64,000 bases of DNA from positions 38,763 through 102,762 of the forward strand of contig NZ_JAAQPH010000021.1 of assembly GCF_011683915.1 (NCBI RefSeq), given 5' to 3'. Origin of the DNA: Pelagibius litoralis. GTDB taxonomy: Bacteria; Pseudomonadota; Alphaproteobacteria; Kiloniellales; Kiloniellaceae. The position numbers were made by a program, and so were the translations under genes. A model generated the notes under the pieces. The model made no database searches and had not been told where the DNA came from. It saw only the letters and a program-made list of their open reading frames with translations. Positions 19,549 through 30,327 of the stretch are shown piece after piece (the stretch's first letter is position 1; each line of letters begins with the position of its first letter).

Positions 19549-19798
19549 GACGTGCTCCGCATACTGTTGGTAGCAAATGAGGCGGCGAAAGGCTCTAGCG
19601 CCGGCTCAGAAGCCCGTCCAGACCCGCGCGGTGCGAAACTTCCCGAACCGCAGAGCACTCCAGCACTCACCGTTCGCGACCAATCGTGGAGTTCGACCGG
19701 GCATCTCAAGCCGCTCTCCTCTTGGAAAAGGCGCGACACGTCGCTGCTGCCCGCCTCTCAGTCCTCAATCGTCTGTCGAACCCGATCAAAGTGCCTCG

Positions 19799-20794
19799 TC
19801 ATGTCCCCTTCGTGCGTGACTGGCCTACCAAACGGGCCACACCGCTGAAAAATCCAGCGATCTGTTCCGTGAATACACGGTTGACACTGAACACCAGCAC
19901 TCTGTCGCCGGCGGGAAGTGCCAAATCGATCACCTGGAGCGATTCGTAGGTATGACCTACATAGAATTGGCGCTGAATAGACAGCACAAAGTCTTCGCCG
20001 ACCTGGATTACCTGATGGATCAGGATAAAGGCTGGCCGACCCTCCACAACCCGCTTTACCCAGTAAATCTTGCTGACGATGTCTGGGGCCCGACCTAGCG
20101 GGAATTCCTCAACAGCTTGGCGAAGGCCAGGAAAATAAGTTGCCAAAAAGCCCCTGGACTGTGCCTCGACGGTCCGTAGCTGCTTGGCCGGAGAGAGAGG
20201 GGCACCCCCGTGATCATAGGGCTTCATACCGTCGAGCCCCCGACCTTTGTACGCCAGATAGCGCTCAAAGAGGGTTTCGCGATAGGCAGCATTGACCAAT
20301 TCAATCGTATTCGGATCGCCTACCTTGAGATCCTTTGCCACCTCCCTGATGGACGTTATCTCCGATGTTGAAAAGTTAAAGCTATCGTCTGCTTTCACGC
20401 GCAGAAGCTTATCAACTTCTTCCTTTTCGGCATCGTTATAGACGACCCGCGCAAAATCCTCCTTTGTTCCCGTCGTAACCTCTCCCCAATCCAGAGTAGC
20501 TGCATTCAGCGGAATGTTGCTTCCATTCTGCAATGTCGCCGCAAGTTCCGAGATGGACGTCTTGTTCGGCAGAGCCACGACGGCGAGGAGTTGATCATCT
20601 CGACTTCGCTCCACATCCGCAGAGATGATCTGCCCATCGAGAATCCTCTGCTTATCGGTCTCAGAATACCCCAGGTGTTGAAACAACTCGTCAATGCTGG
20701 GCGGCATAGCAGGCGCGCCAGGAACCTCTGTCACACCTTGCAGCAGTTGAACCGCAATCACAGCGACTGCCAGCCTGAACCTTCCAGCAGACAT
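19799..20794 (-). CDS. Hypothetical secreted protein
   Basis: I do not recognise the family. The 331-residue product starts with a signal peptide (FRLAVAVIAVQLLQGVTEVPGAPA), so it is likely periplasmic. No cysteine pairs, catalytic motif or further membrane segment stands out. The central part holds the phrase YRETLFERYLAYKGRGLDGM, and the C-terminal third is hydrophobic and beta-rich, as in outer-envelope-facing domains. The frame is free of stops and its codon use is like real genes here. It is divergent from the etfA remnant and same-strand with, but 250 bases from, the AspT-like gene. Start ATG at 20794. Confidence 0.7.
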   Translation of the reverse strand: MSAGRFRLAVAVIAVQLLQGVTEVPGAPAMPPSIDELFQHLGYSETDKQRILDGQIISADVERSRDDQLLAVVALPNKTSISELAATLQNGSNIPLNAATLDWGEVTTGTKEDFARVVYNDAEKEEVDKLLRVKADDSFNFSTSEITSIREVAKDLKVGDPNTIELVNAAYRETLFERYLAYKGRGLDGMKPYDHGGAPLSPAKQLRTVEAQSRGFLATYFPGLRQAVEEFPLGRAPDIVSKIYWVKRVVEGRPAFILIHQVIQVGEDFVLSIQRQFYVGHTYESLQVIDLALPAGDRVLVFSVNRVFTEQIAGFFSGVARLVGQSRTKGT

Positions 20795-21073
20795 TGTCTC
20801 CTCCTATCGAACGACCGTGGATCCAAAGGTTCGCTCATTTTCACCAGGCTCCATGAAGGCTGTTCGCCTACGAACAACTGCGAAGCCGGCAAGAAAGCCG
20901 CCTCCCTTGGCCACTTCCGCATCCCCAAAGTGATAACTATGCTGACATCCATTTACATCTCAAACGACCGCAGGACGTTACTTGGTCATCAGAGAGGCCA
21001 GAACCAGCAGGACACATCCATAGACAATTCACTTGTTGGAGGGCGTGGCAAAGTGGGGGCGCTATGAGGGAGA

Positions 21074-21462
21074 GCGGTGCTTCCCAAAAGCGACCGTCCG
21101 GAACTTACTTCGGCCGGGATCGTTGTGTCTGGCGGCTGCGGCGTCGGTTCGGAAGAGAGCTTTAGCTTGTTCGAAAACTGACTGACAAGTTGGGTGCTGC
21201 GGTCGGTGCCTCGCGTGCTGCTGTGGATTCTGGCTATGCTCCGAGCGACTGGCAGGTTGACCAGACGGGCAAAGTCGTCGCACCTGACCTCTACATCGCA
21301 TGCGGAATCTCAGGAGCCAATCAGCACCTGGCTGGTATGAACGATTCGAAAATTATCGTTGCGATTAACAAAGACGAAGAAGCGCCGATCTTCCAGATTG
21401 CCGATTACGGTCTCGTTGCGGACCTGTTCGATGCTGTGCCGGAGCTCACGGAGAAGCTTTGA
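21074..21462 (+). pseudogene. etfA: Electron-transfer flavoprotein alpha, C-terminal remnant
   Basis: The FAD-binding C-terminal domain of ETF alpha is readable. KSDRPELTSAGIVVSGG occurs in one frame, then after a one-base deletion near 21176 the frame continues as [38 protein letters not shown] and [20 protein letters not shown] to the natural stop. The N-terminal half is absent and no etfB is near. It is a displaced, frameshifted remnant in an IS-rich gap. Confidence 0.85.
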
Positions 21463-21633
21463 TCTGCGGGGTGTGATCTTTACAAAAGGAGCATTTTTCT
21501 AGTTGGAGGGCGGTCACGTAACTGGCAGGCGATGAAGTGAGGCGCACTGGATCGGTCTAGGGTCTGTATTCAATTAGGGGATTCCGGCTGATCGAAATTT
21601 ATGATTCAAGTTTTCCGAGGATAGGAGGCTTGG

Positions 21634-21720
21634 ATGGCAAGGAAGCTGTTTTGGTTGAGTGACGAGGAATGGGCGCGCATTGAGCCTTATCTTCCGCGCG
21701 GGCGTCGCGTGGCGCGGTGG
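21634..21720 (+). pseudogene. IS5-family transposase, N-terminal fragment
   Basis: The ATG at 21634 gives MARKLFWLSDEEWARIEPYL, the characteristic start of an IS5-type transposase. Sequence similarity ends abruptly after GRRVARW near 21720. An AGGAGG ribosome site lies upstream. Only 29 codons remain. Confidence 0.8.
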
Positions 21721-21863
21721 ATATCTTTGACTACCATCTCTGAGTGCGCTTTACGCGGCCCGGATTTCTGTCTCATCTTCATTCCTTGGCGGTTACGATG
21801 AGCCAGAAATCCTCCTATCTGCAAAACACCCTATCTGTCCAATAGGCGCTGACGCCGCACAAC

Positions 21864-23768
21864 CTACCATCCGCATCGGCGGTCGGCGTTCTGTTCCTTC
21901 AACCAGTCCATCAACGGCTCGAAGTACTCAACCACGGCGCCGCCATCCATCTCGGGCGATCCAGTAAAGGTTTCAAGCGCTTCAGGCCAGGGTTTCTCTG
22001 CGCCCAGTTCCAACATGGCGTTGAACTTGGGGCCGACCGTGTTCTGCGCCCCGTAAATCGAGCAGCGATGCAGTGGGCCTTCCCAGCCGGCCATTTCGCA
22101 AGCGGTCTTGTGAAATTGGAACTGCAGGACATGGGCGATGAAATAGCGCGTATAGGAAACATTGTTCGGGATGTGGTATTTACCACCGGGATCAAAGTGA
22201 TCGGCTGAGCGTGCTACCGGCGGGCGAATACCCTGATACTGGGTTCTGAGCGCCCACCAGCCGTCATTGTAGGTCTCCGGCGTCAGTTCGCCGGAAAACA
22301 CCTGCCAACGCCATTTGTCCATCAACAGGCCGAACGGCATGAAGGCGATTTTATCAAGCGCCTGATTCATCAGCAGGCCGATATCCTTGGACGCGTCCGG
22401 AACCTCTTCCAGCAAGTCGATGCTCTGCAGGTATTCCGGCGTGATCGACAGCGCAATCATGTCGCCGATCGCTTCATGAAAGCCGCCATTGGCCCCGGTC
22501 TGGAAGATCGGCGATTTCGCCTTGTAAGCGCGCTGATAGTAGTTGTGGCCAAGCTCATGATGCACGGTTTGGAAGTCGTCGGCATTGACCTTGGTGCACA
22601 TCTTGATCCGGATGTCGTCCTGGCCATCAAGGTTCCAGGCCGAGGCGTGGCAGACCACTTCCCGGTCGGCCGGCTTGGTGATCAGGGAACGCTCCCAGAA
22701 CGTCTCCGGCAGCGGATCAAAGCCCAGCGAAGAAAAGAACGCCTCGCCGGTTTCGACCATCTTCCTGGCGTCATAACCCTTGTCGACCAGAAGCTCGGTC
22801 AGGTCGAAACCCGAATCCGCATCATCCGGCGCAACCAGATCATAAATATTGCCCCAGCTTTGCGCCCACATGTTGCCGAGCAAGTCCGCCCGGATCGGTT
22901 GATCGAGAGGAACGATCTCGTCGCCGTATTTCTCATTGAGCTTGGCGCGCACATGGCATTGCAACTCGTCGTAAAGCGGCTTTACCTGCCCCCAGAGCCG
23001 ATCCGTTTCAACGGCAAACTCGGCAGGTGGAAGGTCGTACCGCGCCCGCCACATGGCGCCGACATCATCGAAGCCAAGCTCGCCCGCCCCTTCATTGGCG
23101 AGTGCCACCATGGCCGCATAGTCGGACTTCATCGAGCCGCCGTCATCGCGCGTTGCCACGGGCACGCTGCGCCACTTGGTCCAGATTTCTTGAAGACGTG
23201 CCGGGTCGCGCACCGTGCCCATCATTTCCTCAAGATCATTACGCCCAACCTGCTTGCCACCGAGTTCGATCTTGCCGGTCGCATAGGTGGAGGCCATGCG
23301 CGTATTGATTTCTGAAAGCTCCAGTGCCGCACCGGGGCGTTCCGGCGCCGGCAGGTTGACGCCAAGCTTGATCAGTTCAATCTTGCGTCGATCCTCCGCC
23401 GGCAGATCGACATCGTTGAACCGTTTCGCCTCGTTGGCGAACTTAACGCCCATCGCCGTGTTCTCAGCCTCAACCTTCGTCACCAGCCAATCGGTATCAT
23501 AGGTGATGTTGGTTGCCCGGGACCAGGCGACACGCTCGCTGTATTCGCCGAATTCGCGCCTGAACTTTTCGACGCGTTCGATGAATTCACGTGCATCCGC
23601 GGCGGTCATCATGTCATCTTCTGCGCCCTGTGGCGCTTCAGCGACTACCCCTGCTCCCTCACCGCTGTTTGAAGCGCTTTGCGATTGTCCGGCGCAGACG
23701 GCAATCAGCGCAAGAGATGAGATTGCCACGACGACGTTCAGTTTCCGCAGGTGAACTGTGTTTCTCAT
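21864..23768 (-). CDS. M2-family (ACE-type) zinc peptidase
   Basis: A 634-residue secreted peptidyl-dipeptidase of the angiotensin-converting-enzyme family. The N-terminus has a signal peptide (VVVAISSLALIAVCAG). The zinc site is intact: HHELGH near residue 401 gives two His and the catalytic Glu, and the third ligand is the Glu of FHEAIGD near 430. Further family blocks are WNLDGQDDIRIKMCTKV and the NVSYTRYFIAHVLQFQ stretch. Length is normal for bacterial single-domain ACE homologues. It stands alone, flanked by an IS5 fragment and non-coding debris. Substrates are unknown; periplasmic oligopeptide turnover is likely. Confidence 0.95.
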   Translation of the reverse strand: MRNTVHLRKLNVVVAISSLALIAVCAGQSQSASNSGEGAGVVAEAPQGAEDDMMTAADAREFIERVEKFRREFGEYSERVAWSRATNITYDTDWLVTKVEAENTAMGVKFANEAKRFNDVDLPAEDRRKIELIKLGVNLPAPERPGAALELSEINTRMASTYATGKIELGGKQVGRNDLEEMMGTVRDPARLQEIWTKWRSVPVATRDDGGSMKSDYAAMVALANEGAGELGFDDVGAMWRARYDLPPAEFAVETDRLWGQVKPLYDELQCHVRAKLNEKYGDEIVPLDQPIRADLLGNMWAQSWGNIYDLVAPDDADSGFDLTELLVDKGYDARKMVETGEAFFSSLGFDPLPETFWERSLITKPADREVVCHASAWNLDGQDDIRIKMCTKVNADDFQTVHHELGHNYYQRAYKAKSPIFQTGANGGFHEAIGDMIALSITPEYLQSIDLLEEVPDASKDIGLLMNQALDKIAFMPFGLLMDKWRWQVFSGELTPETYNDGWWALRTQYQGIRPPVARSADHFDPGGKYHIPNNVSYTRYFIAHVLQFQFHKTACEMAGWEGPLHRCSIYGAQNTVGPKFNAMLELGAEKPWPEALETFTGSPEMDGGAVVEYFEPLMDWLKEQNADRRCGW

Positions 23769-24564
23769 GCCATCTCCCGAATTGAACTAGCCCCAGCCCG
23801 ATTTTCTCTGATACGACGTCGCTATGTGATTGGCTTTGATGCCGTAGCCCATAAGGACCTGCAGACTGCCGTCCACTTGACGGCGACAGATGGCAGTTGG
23901 CCAAGTGTCTGGCGCAGCAGCATATCGAAGGCGTTGTAGATACAGCGTCGGTCGAGAGAACTCGTTGCGCTGGTTCAACTGACTGGAAGTCATTGCATTC
24001 GCAGTTCGCGTTGCCGATAGGGCAAACGAGAACTCTCTGCTCTATCTGTACTCCACCCAGCGGAACGGTGCTTGCTGCTCATGCGAGGCGCAAAGTCGTA
24101 CTTCCACCGCTGGGAAGATATGCCACACGCAGCCATGCGTAACGTGTCAAAGGAATGGCTCGCAGAAGTTGAGTGCCGAATTGTTGGCCGGACATATCAG
24201 GTCGCCTCTGTCCCACCTGATGAGCTTTCAACACTGGTGGCATGATTGGACACCCTTTCTCGAACACTGGCCGTCGGCCCAACAGGAGCGGCCGAAAGCC
24301 GGACGCCTGCACGCGCGCCGACGGGGTGGATGATTGCGATTTGTCCCTTCGATTTAACTCCTTCGGGCCGATACATAGGAGCGGCTTGGTGACCACTAGA
24401 CATTTCTCGGAGGCGTTGGCGCTATGGCGCCACCGTGATCGGGCAAGCGGCCCATGGAAACAAGGCTCCGACTGGCCGAACGATAGTGGGGCGATAGTGG
24501 TCGGCCATATGCTGAACAATCTCTGCTTACTGCGAAGGATTTTACGCAAAAAGTAGCCCGAGAG
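23769..24564. other. Intergenic region without recognisable gene
   Basis: About 800 bases. Short open frames exist on both strands but none has family motifs, a good ribosome site or convincing codon use. Probably eroded DNA between the M2 peptidase promoter and the transposase remnant. Confidence 0.4.
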
Positions 24565-25611
24565 CTAGGCGGCGCGACGCTCGTAGCGATGATGCAGGCC
24601 ACCGACCTGTGGGAAAGCAATGATCTTACCCGAATTAGGCGGACGAACCGAACGCGGTTCCGGACAGTCCTTCTCAAGCGATAAGTGCGTCCGGGATCGA
24701 TGGTAATAGTCAACATAGGACCACAAGAGCTGTCGCAAGTGCCATTCACCGAGGACAATAATGTGATCGGTACATTCGCGCCGGATGGAGCCGATCACCC
24801 GTTCAACGTAGAGATTCTACCACGGCGATCTTGGGGCGGTGAGAACCTCTTTGATTCTCATGCCCCTAAGCCGAGAGACAAGGACGGCACCATAGGACCC
24901 CTCTCGATCTCGGATCAGATACTGTGGCGCGGTCTCCCAGGGGAAGGCTTCGCGGATTTGCTGCGCGGCCCAATTCGATGTGGGGTGCGCGGTGACGCCG
25001 AAATGCACGATGTGACGGCGCTCGTGTTGCTGAACGATGAACACGAACAAGAGCCGGAAGGTGGCCGTCAGTACGACGAAGAAATCGACAGATGCCAGAC
25101 AGCCCACATGGTTCCGAAGGAATGTCCGCCAGGTCTGCGATGGCGACTTCGGGCGCCGGGCCATATACTTCGAGACCGCGGCCTGACTGATCTCGATCCC
25201 AAGCTTGAGAAGTTCGCCATGGACGCGCGGTGCACCCCACAGTGAGTTCTCGCGGCAAATTTGGTGTATAAAGCCTCGGACTTCGGCGGGACCCGGCGGT
25301 CGACCTCTCCTGCGGGGTCGTGATTTCCAAGTCCAGAAGGCGCGAAAGCCTCTGCGATGCCAAGCGATCACCGTTTCCGGCTTGATGACGACCACCGCAT
25401 TGAGACAACGAGGCCAGAGACGATACAGCAGGATCCAGAGAGCCCGGCCTAGTCGTGTGAGTTGAACCCGAACCGGGCGGTTACGTTCAAGAACCTCCAG
25501 CTGATGCCGCAGGGCCATGATCTCAAGCTGCAGCGCAGCGCGGCTACGGACGTTGTTGAGAACGCAATCGATGAGATATCTTTCGCATGGCCTGACGCTA
25601 AGGGACATCAT
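24565..25611 (-). pseudogene. rve-type integrase-core transposase with amber codon
   Basis: One frame from ATG 25611 matches the widespread helix-turn-helix plus rve integrase transposases. Landmarks are LEIMALRHQLEVLERNRP, KPETVIAWHRRGFRAFWTWK, ENSLWGAPRVHGELLKLGIE and the DDE core (SVDFFVV, then IRDREGSYG). At 24817-24819 a TAG replaces Gln in SPWQN. The frame then continues correctly as LYVERVIGSIRRECTDH to the usual DYYHRSRTHLSL end. It is thus full length with a single nonsense mutation and probably died recently. Confidence 0.9.
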
Positions 25612-26253
25612 AGTGAAAGACTAGGGATTCTGCGCCGTACAATATCAATGGAAGGGACAGCGTTGCCAGACCAAACTCTTTACGAACTCCGCATTTCCAG
25701 AACGAAACGCTCTTTCGTGACGTTCGACAGCACCTTTGTCCATCTCCGCAGGATCACCCTCGGCATGAACGAAATGGGCACGGCAGATATCCTACGAGTC
25801 AGAACCTTCTGCCGCTGGTATAACTCTCCAGATCCATAGGGTCTGCCGACACCATCAGCCTCTATGACCTTTGAAAGATCAACTTTTCGAAGATTGTTCA
25901 AATACTTAAAGGCAACCATAAAATGTCGTTCATGACAGCGACAGGTCAGGACGCGTGACCATCCGTTCGGAGGTTCGAGTTGGTCAACCGCGCATCCTGT
26001 CGCAAATCCATCTTATAACTATGCTCATTTAAGGTGGTCTCGATCACCAAATCAGCATGGCCATACCGCCCCAACTTCGGCAGCCAGGCCTTCACTGCAA
26101 CCTCCAAGATCTAAACCGTCTGAATGGCAATTTGAACTTTATCGCAAGCCGAATTTCGTGTCGGCCCTGACCGCACTTTCAGTGCCCAGCGCCGACAGGC
26201 TGGTCGTTGTCCGACTATAGCAGCCCGTTCACGATCTCCTCGACAGATTGATT
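25612..26253. other. Intergenic region, nothing recognised
   Basis: About 640 bases. A minus-strand open stretch around 25930-26120 reads plausibly for about 50 codons, but no family was recognised and there is no start with a ribosome site. Composition becomes AT-richer toward the oxygenase cluster. Confidence 0.35.
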
Positions 26254-26985
26254 TCATGCAGAACGTCGAAAGCGTTGTGCGGGAAGTCCGCTCATCGCCT
26301 CAATGACATTGAAGTCATAGGTTCTGATCCATCCCGCGATTGTTCCGCGGGCGCCGGACAAACCAGTTGTCGGGCATTCAACTTTAGCAACTTCATGATA
26401 GACGTTGCTTCTAAAAAAGACTATGCGATTACGCTTTGGGATCATTTCTAATCGGCTTGTTTTATCCAGCTTATTACTCTCCGGATCATCACGGTACAGA
26501 TAGAGTTCTCCGCCACTGTAGCGCTTTGGCTCATCGTGGAAGTAGTAGACATAGCTTAGGCACCTCGACCTTGTGACCAAGCCTCTATTGTCCTTATGTA
26601 TTTTAAAGTACTCACCATCACGATGGAATGTCATTTGGCATTCTATTTTCGATATTTCAAATTGAGCAACATCGAGTGACCAGCAGATCGTTTCGAAATT
26701 TTGATGCAGTAGATCGATTACTATCTTCCCGTAGGCCTTAAAAGGCTCATGGGATATGGATTTTCTGGTTTCCGTGACAATGCCGTCCAGTACCTTCGAC
26801 GGTCGAAAAGCTTTCTCGTTGCGTTTTGCGTAGGCAAGGATCTTATCAACCGTAGTTGTCAGCAAGACGTCATCAATGTAACTGTAGGCGATCTCACCTG
26901 TACCAAACCGAACTGCAATAGGTCGGGCTGTTATTCCCGGCTCGCCGGGTACGGAGCGGCTAGTTAAAATTCGATCATTCGACAT
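26254..26985 (-). CDS. 2OG-Fe(II) oxygenase
   Basis: A 243-residue non-haem iron oxygenase of the prolyl-hydroxylase/PKHD type, oxidising a substrate with 2-oxoglutarate and O2. The metal triad is visible: His and Asp in FKIHKDN (about residues 129-131) and the distal His in VYHEV (about 195). The 2OG-anchoring Arg is in GWIR (about 217). GGELYLYRDD is the usual strand between them. AAAGGAG lies nine bases before the ATG. It is the last gene of the cluster running 31.0 to 26.3 kb. A peptide, glycan or small-molecule substrate is possible. Confidence 0.9.
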   Translation of the reverse strand: MSNDRILTSRSVPGEPGITARPIAVRFGTGEIAYSYIDDVLLTTTVDKILAYAKRNEKAFRPSKVLDGIVTETRKSISHEPFKAYGKIVIDLLHQNFETICWSLDVAQFEISKIECQMTFHRDGEYFKIHKDNRGLVTRSRCLSYVYYFHDEPKRYSGGELYLYRDDPESNKLDKTSRLEMIPKRNRIVFFRSNVYHEVAKVECPTTGLSGARGTIAGWIRTYDFNVIEAMSGLPAQRFRRSA

Positions 26986-27068
26986 GTAGCATTCTCCTTT
27001 CGGCGAATTGACTTAGTCATGGCCCACTACTGCGTCGGCGACGCTGAATCTTGCCTCGTAAACACTGC

Positions 27069-28880
27069 TCATCCCTCCCTTTGCATTGCATCCAAGAGTG
27101 CGCGGTATCGCCCTCCTTCGCCGTAGAGTCTTTTCGGTGCTCCCTGCTCCACTATCACCCCGTCCTGCACTACGAACACACGGTCAACAAAGGAAACGGT
27201 ATTGAGCCGATGCGTTATGAAAATCTTTGTTGCGTTGGGGTCGATGGCTTGAATATCAGCAAGGATGGCCGCTTCCGTCAGGGGGTCGAGACCCGATGTT
27301 GCTTCGTCGAAGATGTAGAGATCAGGCTTCCGTAAAAGTGCTCGGGCCAAGCCGATCCGCTGCCGTTCTCCTCCTGAGAGTTTGAGGCCACGTTCGCCGA
27401 CCTGCGTCTCAATACCATTTGGAAGCCGATCAAGTAGTTCGGTCAACTGCACTTGATGCAGTGCGCGTTTCAGATCGGCGCGCGTCGCCTTGGGCTGCGC
27501 AAAGAGTAGGTTGTTTTCGAGCGTATCATGGAACAGAACAGTGTCTTGCGGGACGAGGGCCGTGCAGGCTAGAAGCTCACCGGGCGGCATTTGGTTCTTT
27601 GGCGTTTCACCAAATTGAATTGCTCCAGACGTCAAATCGATCAATCCAAGTATTGATCGGACAATTGTCGACTTTCCTGATCCGGTAGGACCAACAAACG
27701 CAACTGTCGAACCGGCATGGATCTCAAACGAGACTTCCCGCAAGATAGTCCGTCCGCCCAGTTCAACAGTGACTTTGTCAAAGACAATGTTGCTAACCGT
27801 GCCCTTGACAATAGTCGGTTCATCCGCCACTTGAGCGGGCTGCGTAGGAGGAAGCGATAAAACCTCGATCACGCCATCCAGCATGGCAAGTCCTGATTTT
27901 ACATCCCGGTATTGCCGGCTCAGATTTGCCAAAGGTGCTATGGTTTGGAGGAAATACATCTGTACTAGAACCATAGTGCCAATCGACAAGTTGCCCTCGC
28001 TTACGCCACGAATGGTGTAAGCGAGCGCAACAGACAGCCCAGTTACCATGATCGTTACCTGTGCCGCACCCAGCAGAAAACGGACAGTCAAGAAACGACC
28101 GAAGAGTTTTTCCGCGATCGACAAGTCGGCATCATACTTGTCGACAAGCGTAGCTTCGCGATTAAACGCTTTGGCAATCTCGATATTAAGTAGGATATCG
28201 GTCAGAAGGCCTCGACCTTCGATCAGAGCCTTCTGGGCCCGGCGCTGAAACCGTCCTGCCCGCTGCACGCCCAAAAACACGGCCGACAGATAGATGACAA
28301 CCATCACGCTCATGATCAATGCAATGGGCAGCGGCAGAAAGATAATGGTGTTCAGAATAACAAAGATCGTCTGGAGCAAAGTTGGGACGAGCGCTGTCAG
28401 CGCATTGAAGACGATCAGGTTTATGCCACTTTGACCCTGGTTGAGTTGCTCGACAAGCTTTCCAGTAGATTTTTCTAGATGATACTGAAAGGGTAAAGAA
28501 AGAACATGATCAAGGAAGTGGACATTGGCTTGCTTTTGAATACGCTGATGAATAGGGCCAACGATGACCCACAGAAGCTCGCGGACAAAGTTGCTGAGCC
28601 AAAACACAAATAGGAAACCGACGATCAGCCAGAGCGCTTTTGGGGTCAGCGTCGTCTGAAACTCAAAAGCATCAATGAAGGATGAGAAAAGTAGCGGCGG
28701 CAAGGTCGTGCCGTAGGACAAACCAATCACAAGAACGAATGTCAGTAGCACCAAGGCCCGACCGTTACGGCTGAGACTCGACCAACTAAGAATGCACAAA
28801 AAACGGATGCGGCTCCAATCGGAGGGCGATGTGTGCCTCTTGAACTGTTTGCTCTTGGCCATCCCATCGTCGGGGTTCAT
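27069..28880 (-). CDS. ABC exporter (fused permease and ATPase)
   Basis: A 603-residue half-transporter, expected to work as a dimer in the inner membrane. Six helices (about 45-330) precede the ATPase domain (about 360-600). This domain has Walker A GPTGSGKST near 397, the signature LSGGERQR near 503, Walker B LYIFDEATSGLD near 522 and the H-loop ITHRLN. There is no N-terminal C39 peptidase domain, so any peptide cargo must be cut by another protease. It begins three bases after the glycosyltransferase stop, with GGAG within that junction. Context suggests export of the product made by the neighbouring oxygenase and glycosyltransferase. Confidence 0.93.
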   Translation of the reverse strand: MNPDDGMAKSKQFKRHTSPSDWSRIRFLCILSWSSLSRNGRALVLLTFVLVIGLSYGTTLPPLLFSSFIDAFEFQTTLTPKALWLIVGFLFVFWLSNFVRELLWVIVGPIHQRIQKQANVHFLDHVLSLPFQYHLEKSTGKLVEQLNQGQSGINLIVFNALTALVPTLLQTIFVILNTIIFLPLPIALIMSVMVVIYLSAVFLGVQRAGRFQRRAQKALIEGRGLLTDILLNIEIAKAFNREATLVDKYDADLSIAEKLFGRFLTVRFLLGAAQVTIMVTGLSVALAYTIRGVSEGNLSIGTMVLVQMYFLQTIAPLANLSRQYRDVKSGLAMLDGVIEVLSLPPTQPAQVADEPTIVKGTVSNIVFDKVTVELGGRTILREVSFEIHAGSTVAFVGPTGSGKSTIVRSILGLIDLTSGAIQFGETPKNQMPPGELLACTALVPQDTVLFHDTLENNLLFAQPKATRADLKRALHQVQLTELLDRLPNGIETQVGERGLKLSGGERQRIGLARALLRKPDLYIFDEATSGLDPLTEAAILADIQAIDPNATKIFITHRLNTVSFVDRVFVVQDGVIVEQGAPKRLYGEGGRYRALLDAMQREG

Positions 28881-28883
28881 CCG

Positions 28884-30206
28884 TTACTCCAATGCACCCA
28901 ACCGTTTAAAGGCCGCAGCAACTAAGGATATCGGATCCCGCCTGCCGCCCAACGATTTTTCCAAGACACGAGAGAGAACCTTCCCATTGTAGGCGAGCTG
29001 TCGCCGATGATTCCGCTGCCGCAGTAGTTGGAGGAGAGCCTTTCTGAGCTCGTCAATGTCGGAGGGGTCCGTCACCATCTCGCAGTTTTTACCCTTCACA
29101 AGGTGTTCGTTGAGCCCTGATTTCTTTGCGCTCTCGGCAGAGCATAGGATGCTGCTACCAGCCCTCAGACCCTCACGCAGCAATCTGGGTTGATGAATAC
29201 AAACAGGAAAGCAGTGGTCGAGGATGCATAGGATGTCGCACATGCCGAGCAAGGAGGGCATCATCAGCGGATGCACAATCGGCATCAATAAAGTGCGATC
29301 TAGCAAGCATTCCGCCTCACCATTCAATGCGTCAAGGATCGGATTCAGATGTTGCTCATCGCCTGAAACGCAGAGCAGAAACCGAAACGCGATATCCGGT
29401 TCCATTCGTTGGATTTGTGACAACGCCTCCACGAGGAAATGGTGACCTTTGCTCACGTGGGCCTTGCCAAAGATAGCGATAACTGGAAGCTCTGAAGTAA
29501 ATGTCGTCTGAGGCGGCTGGTAGTCGCGAAAGAGATTCCGGATTTCGGTGCCGCTGTCCGCATAGAAGCTGCGATAATCGAAGCTGGCGACGATTTCGTC
29601 CATCTCTTCACGCTCAACAACGATTCTTTGCCGCGCAAGCGCATTTGGCTGTGACTGTAGGAGCTGGCAGGATCGCGCGCCCATACGGTTCAACAAGCGC
29701 GTCGCATCATCTCCTGCGCTAACAATACAGGCTGCGCGCGGAATGATCGCCTCATAGCAAGATCGCAGATCGCGATACCTCGATAGCCGAGCGAGATCAG
29801 TTCCGGCATGGATCAGGCCAAAGGGTTTGTTGTCCAGCAGGCACGCAAAGGCGGCGGCGAGGCCGTAGGGATACAAGTACCAACCAACGACAAGATCAAC
29901 GCTCTCCGAGCGCAACATCGAATGGGTTAGACCGGTCAACTGCGCACAATGAGGGGCGGCCCAGGGAATGAACGCACGCTCCGCGACAGGCTCTGACGCG
30001 ACGAGTCGCAGCTTGCCACCAGCATCAAAGTTTTTAGGTGGATCAATTGCTACTCTGTTTGTCGGTACTGCAGCGGCCGAGTTGGTAACGACAATAACCT
30101 CGTGCCCATTATCTAACGCGTCTAGAGCAGAAAAATAAGCGATAGTGCTGACACCGCCCTGAAGCGGTGGGAATTTTCCGACGACCAAGATTCTCATCCG
30201 ACCCAT
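28884..30206 (-). CDS. Glycosyltransferase, GT4-like (GT-B fold)
   Basis: A 440-residue retaining-type glycosyltransferase. The N-terminal Rossmann half opens RILVVGKFPPLQGGVSTIAY, typical of GT4 enzymes. The C-terminal half has AIFGKAHVSKGHHFLVEAL and a donor-site region with LREGLRAGSSILCSAESA. I start at the ATG 30206 because similarity begins just after it. A GTG at 30320 would add 38 residues without homology, starting right behind a hairpin. No membrane helices are seen. It overlaps nothing upstream and is tightly joined to the ABC exporter. Sugar donor and acceptor are unknown. Confidence 0.87.
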   Translation of the reverse strand: MGRMRILVVGKFPPLQGGVSTIAYFSALDALDNGHEVIVVTNSAAAVPTNRVAIDPPKNFDAGGKLRLVASEPVAERAFIPWAAPHCAQLTGLTHSMLRSESVDLVVGWYLYPYGLAAAFACLLDNKPFGLIHAGTDLARLSRYRDLRSCYEAIIPRAACIVSAGDDATRLLNRMGARSCQLLQSQPNALARQRIVVEREEMDEIVASFDYRSFYADSGTEIRNLFRDYQPPQTTFTSELPVIAIFGKAHVSKGHHFLVEALSQIQRMEPDIAFRFLLCVSGDEQHLNPILDALNGEAECLLDRTLLMPIVHPLMMPSLLGMCDILCILDHCFPVCIHQPRLLREGLRAGSSILCSAESAKKSGLNEHLVKGKNCEMVTDPSDIDELRKALLQLLRQRNHRRQLAYNGKVLSRVLEKSLGGRRDPISLVAAAFKRLGALE

Positions 30207-30327
30207 CGATTTGCCGAAAACTTGCAATCCAAAAAAAGTCGATGCGGCGTGATGCAATCTAGACGAAACAGGGAGAGGCCAAGAACCGATAGCCTTGGTT
30301 CTTTCCCGGCGACCGCTCACTACCCGG

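Noticed and set aside
22476..23315. A 279-codon plus-strand frame inside the M2 peptidase gene
   Set aside because: The opposite strand encodes an intact zinc peptidase; the plus frame has no family motif or ribosome site.
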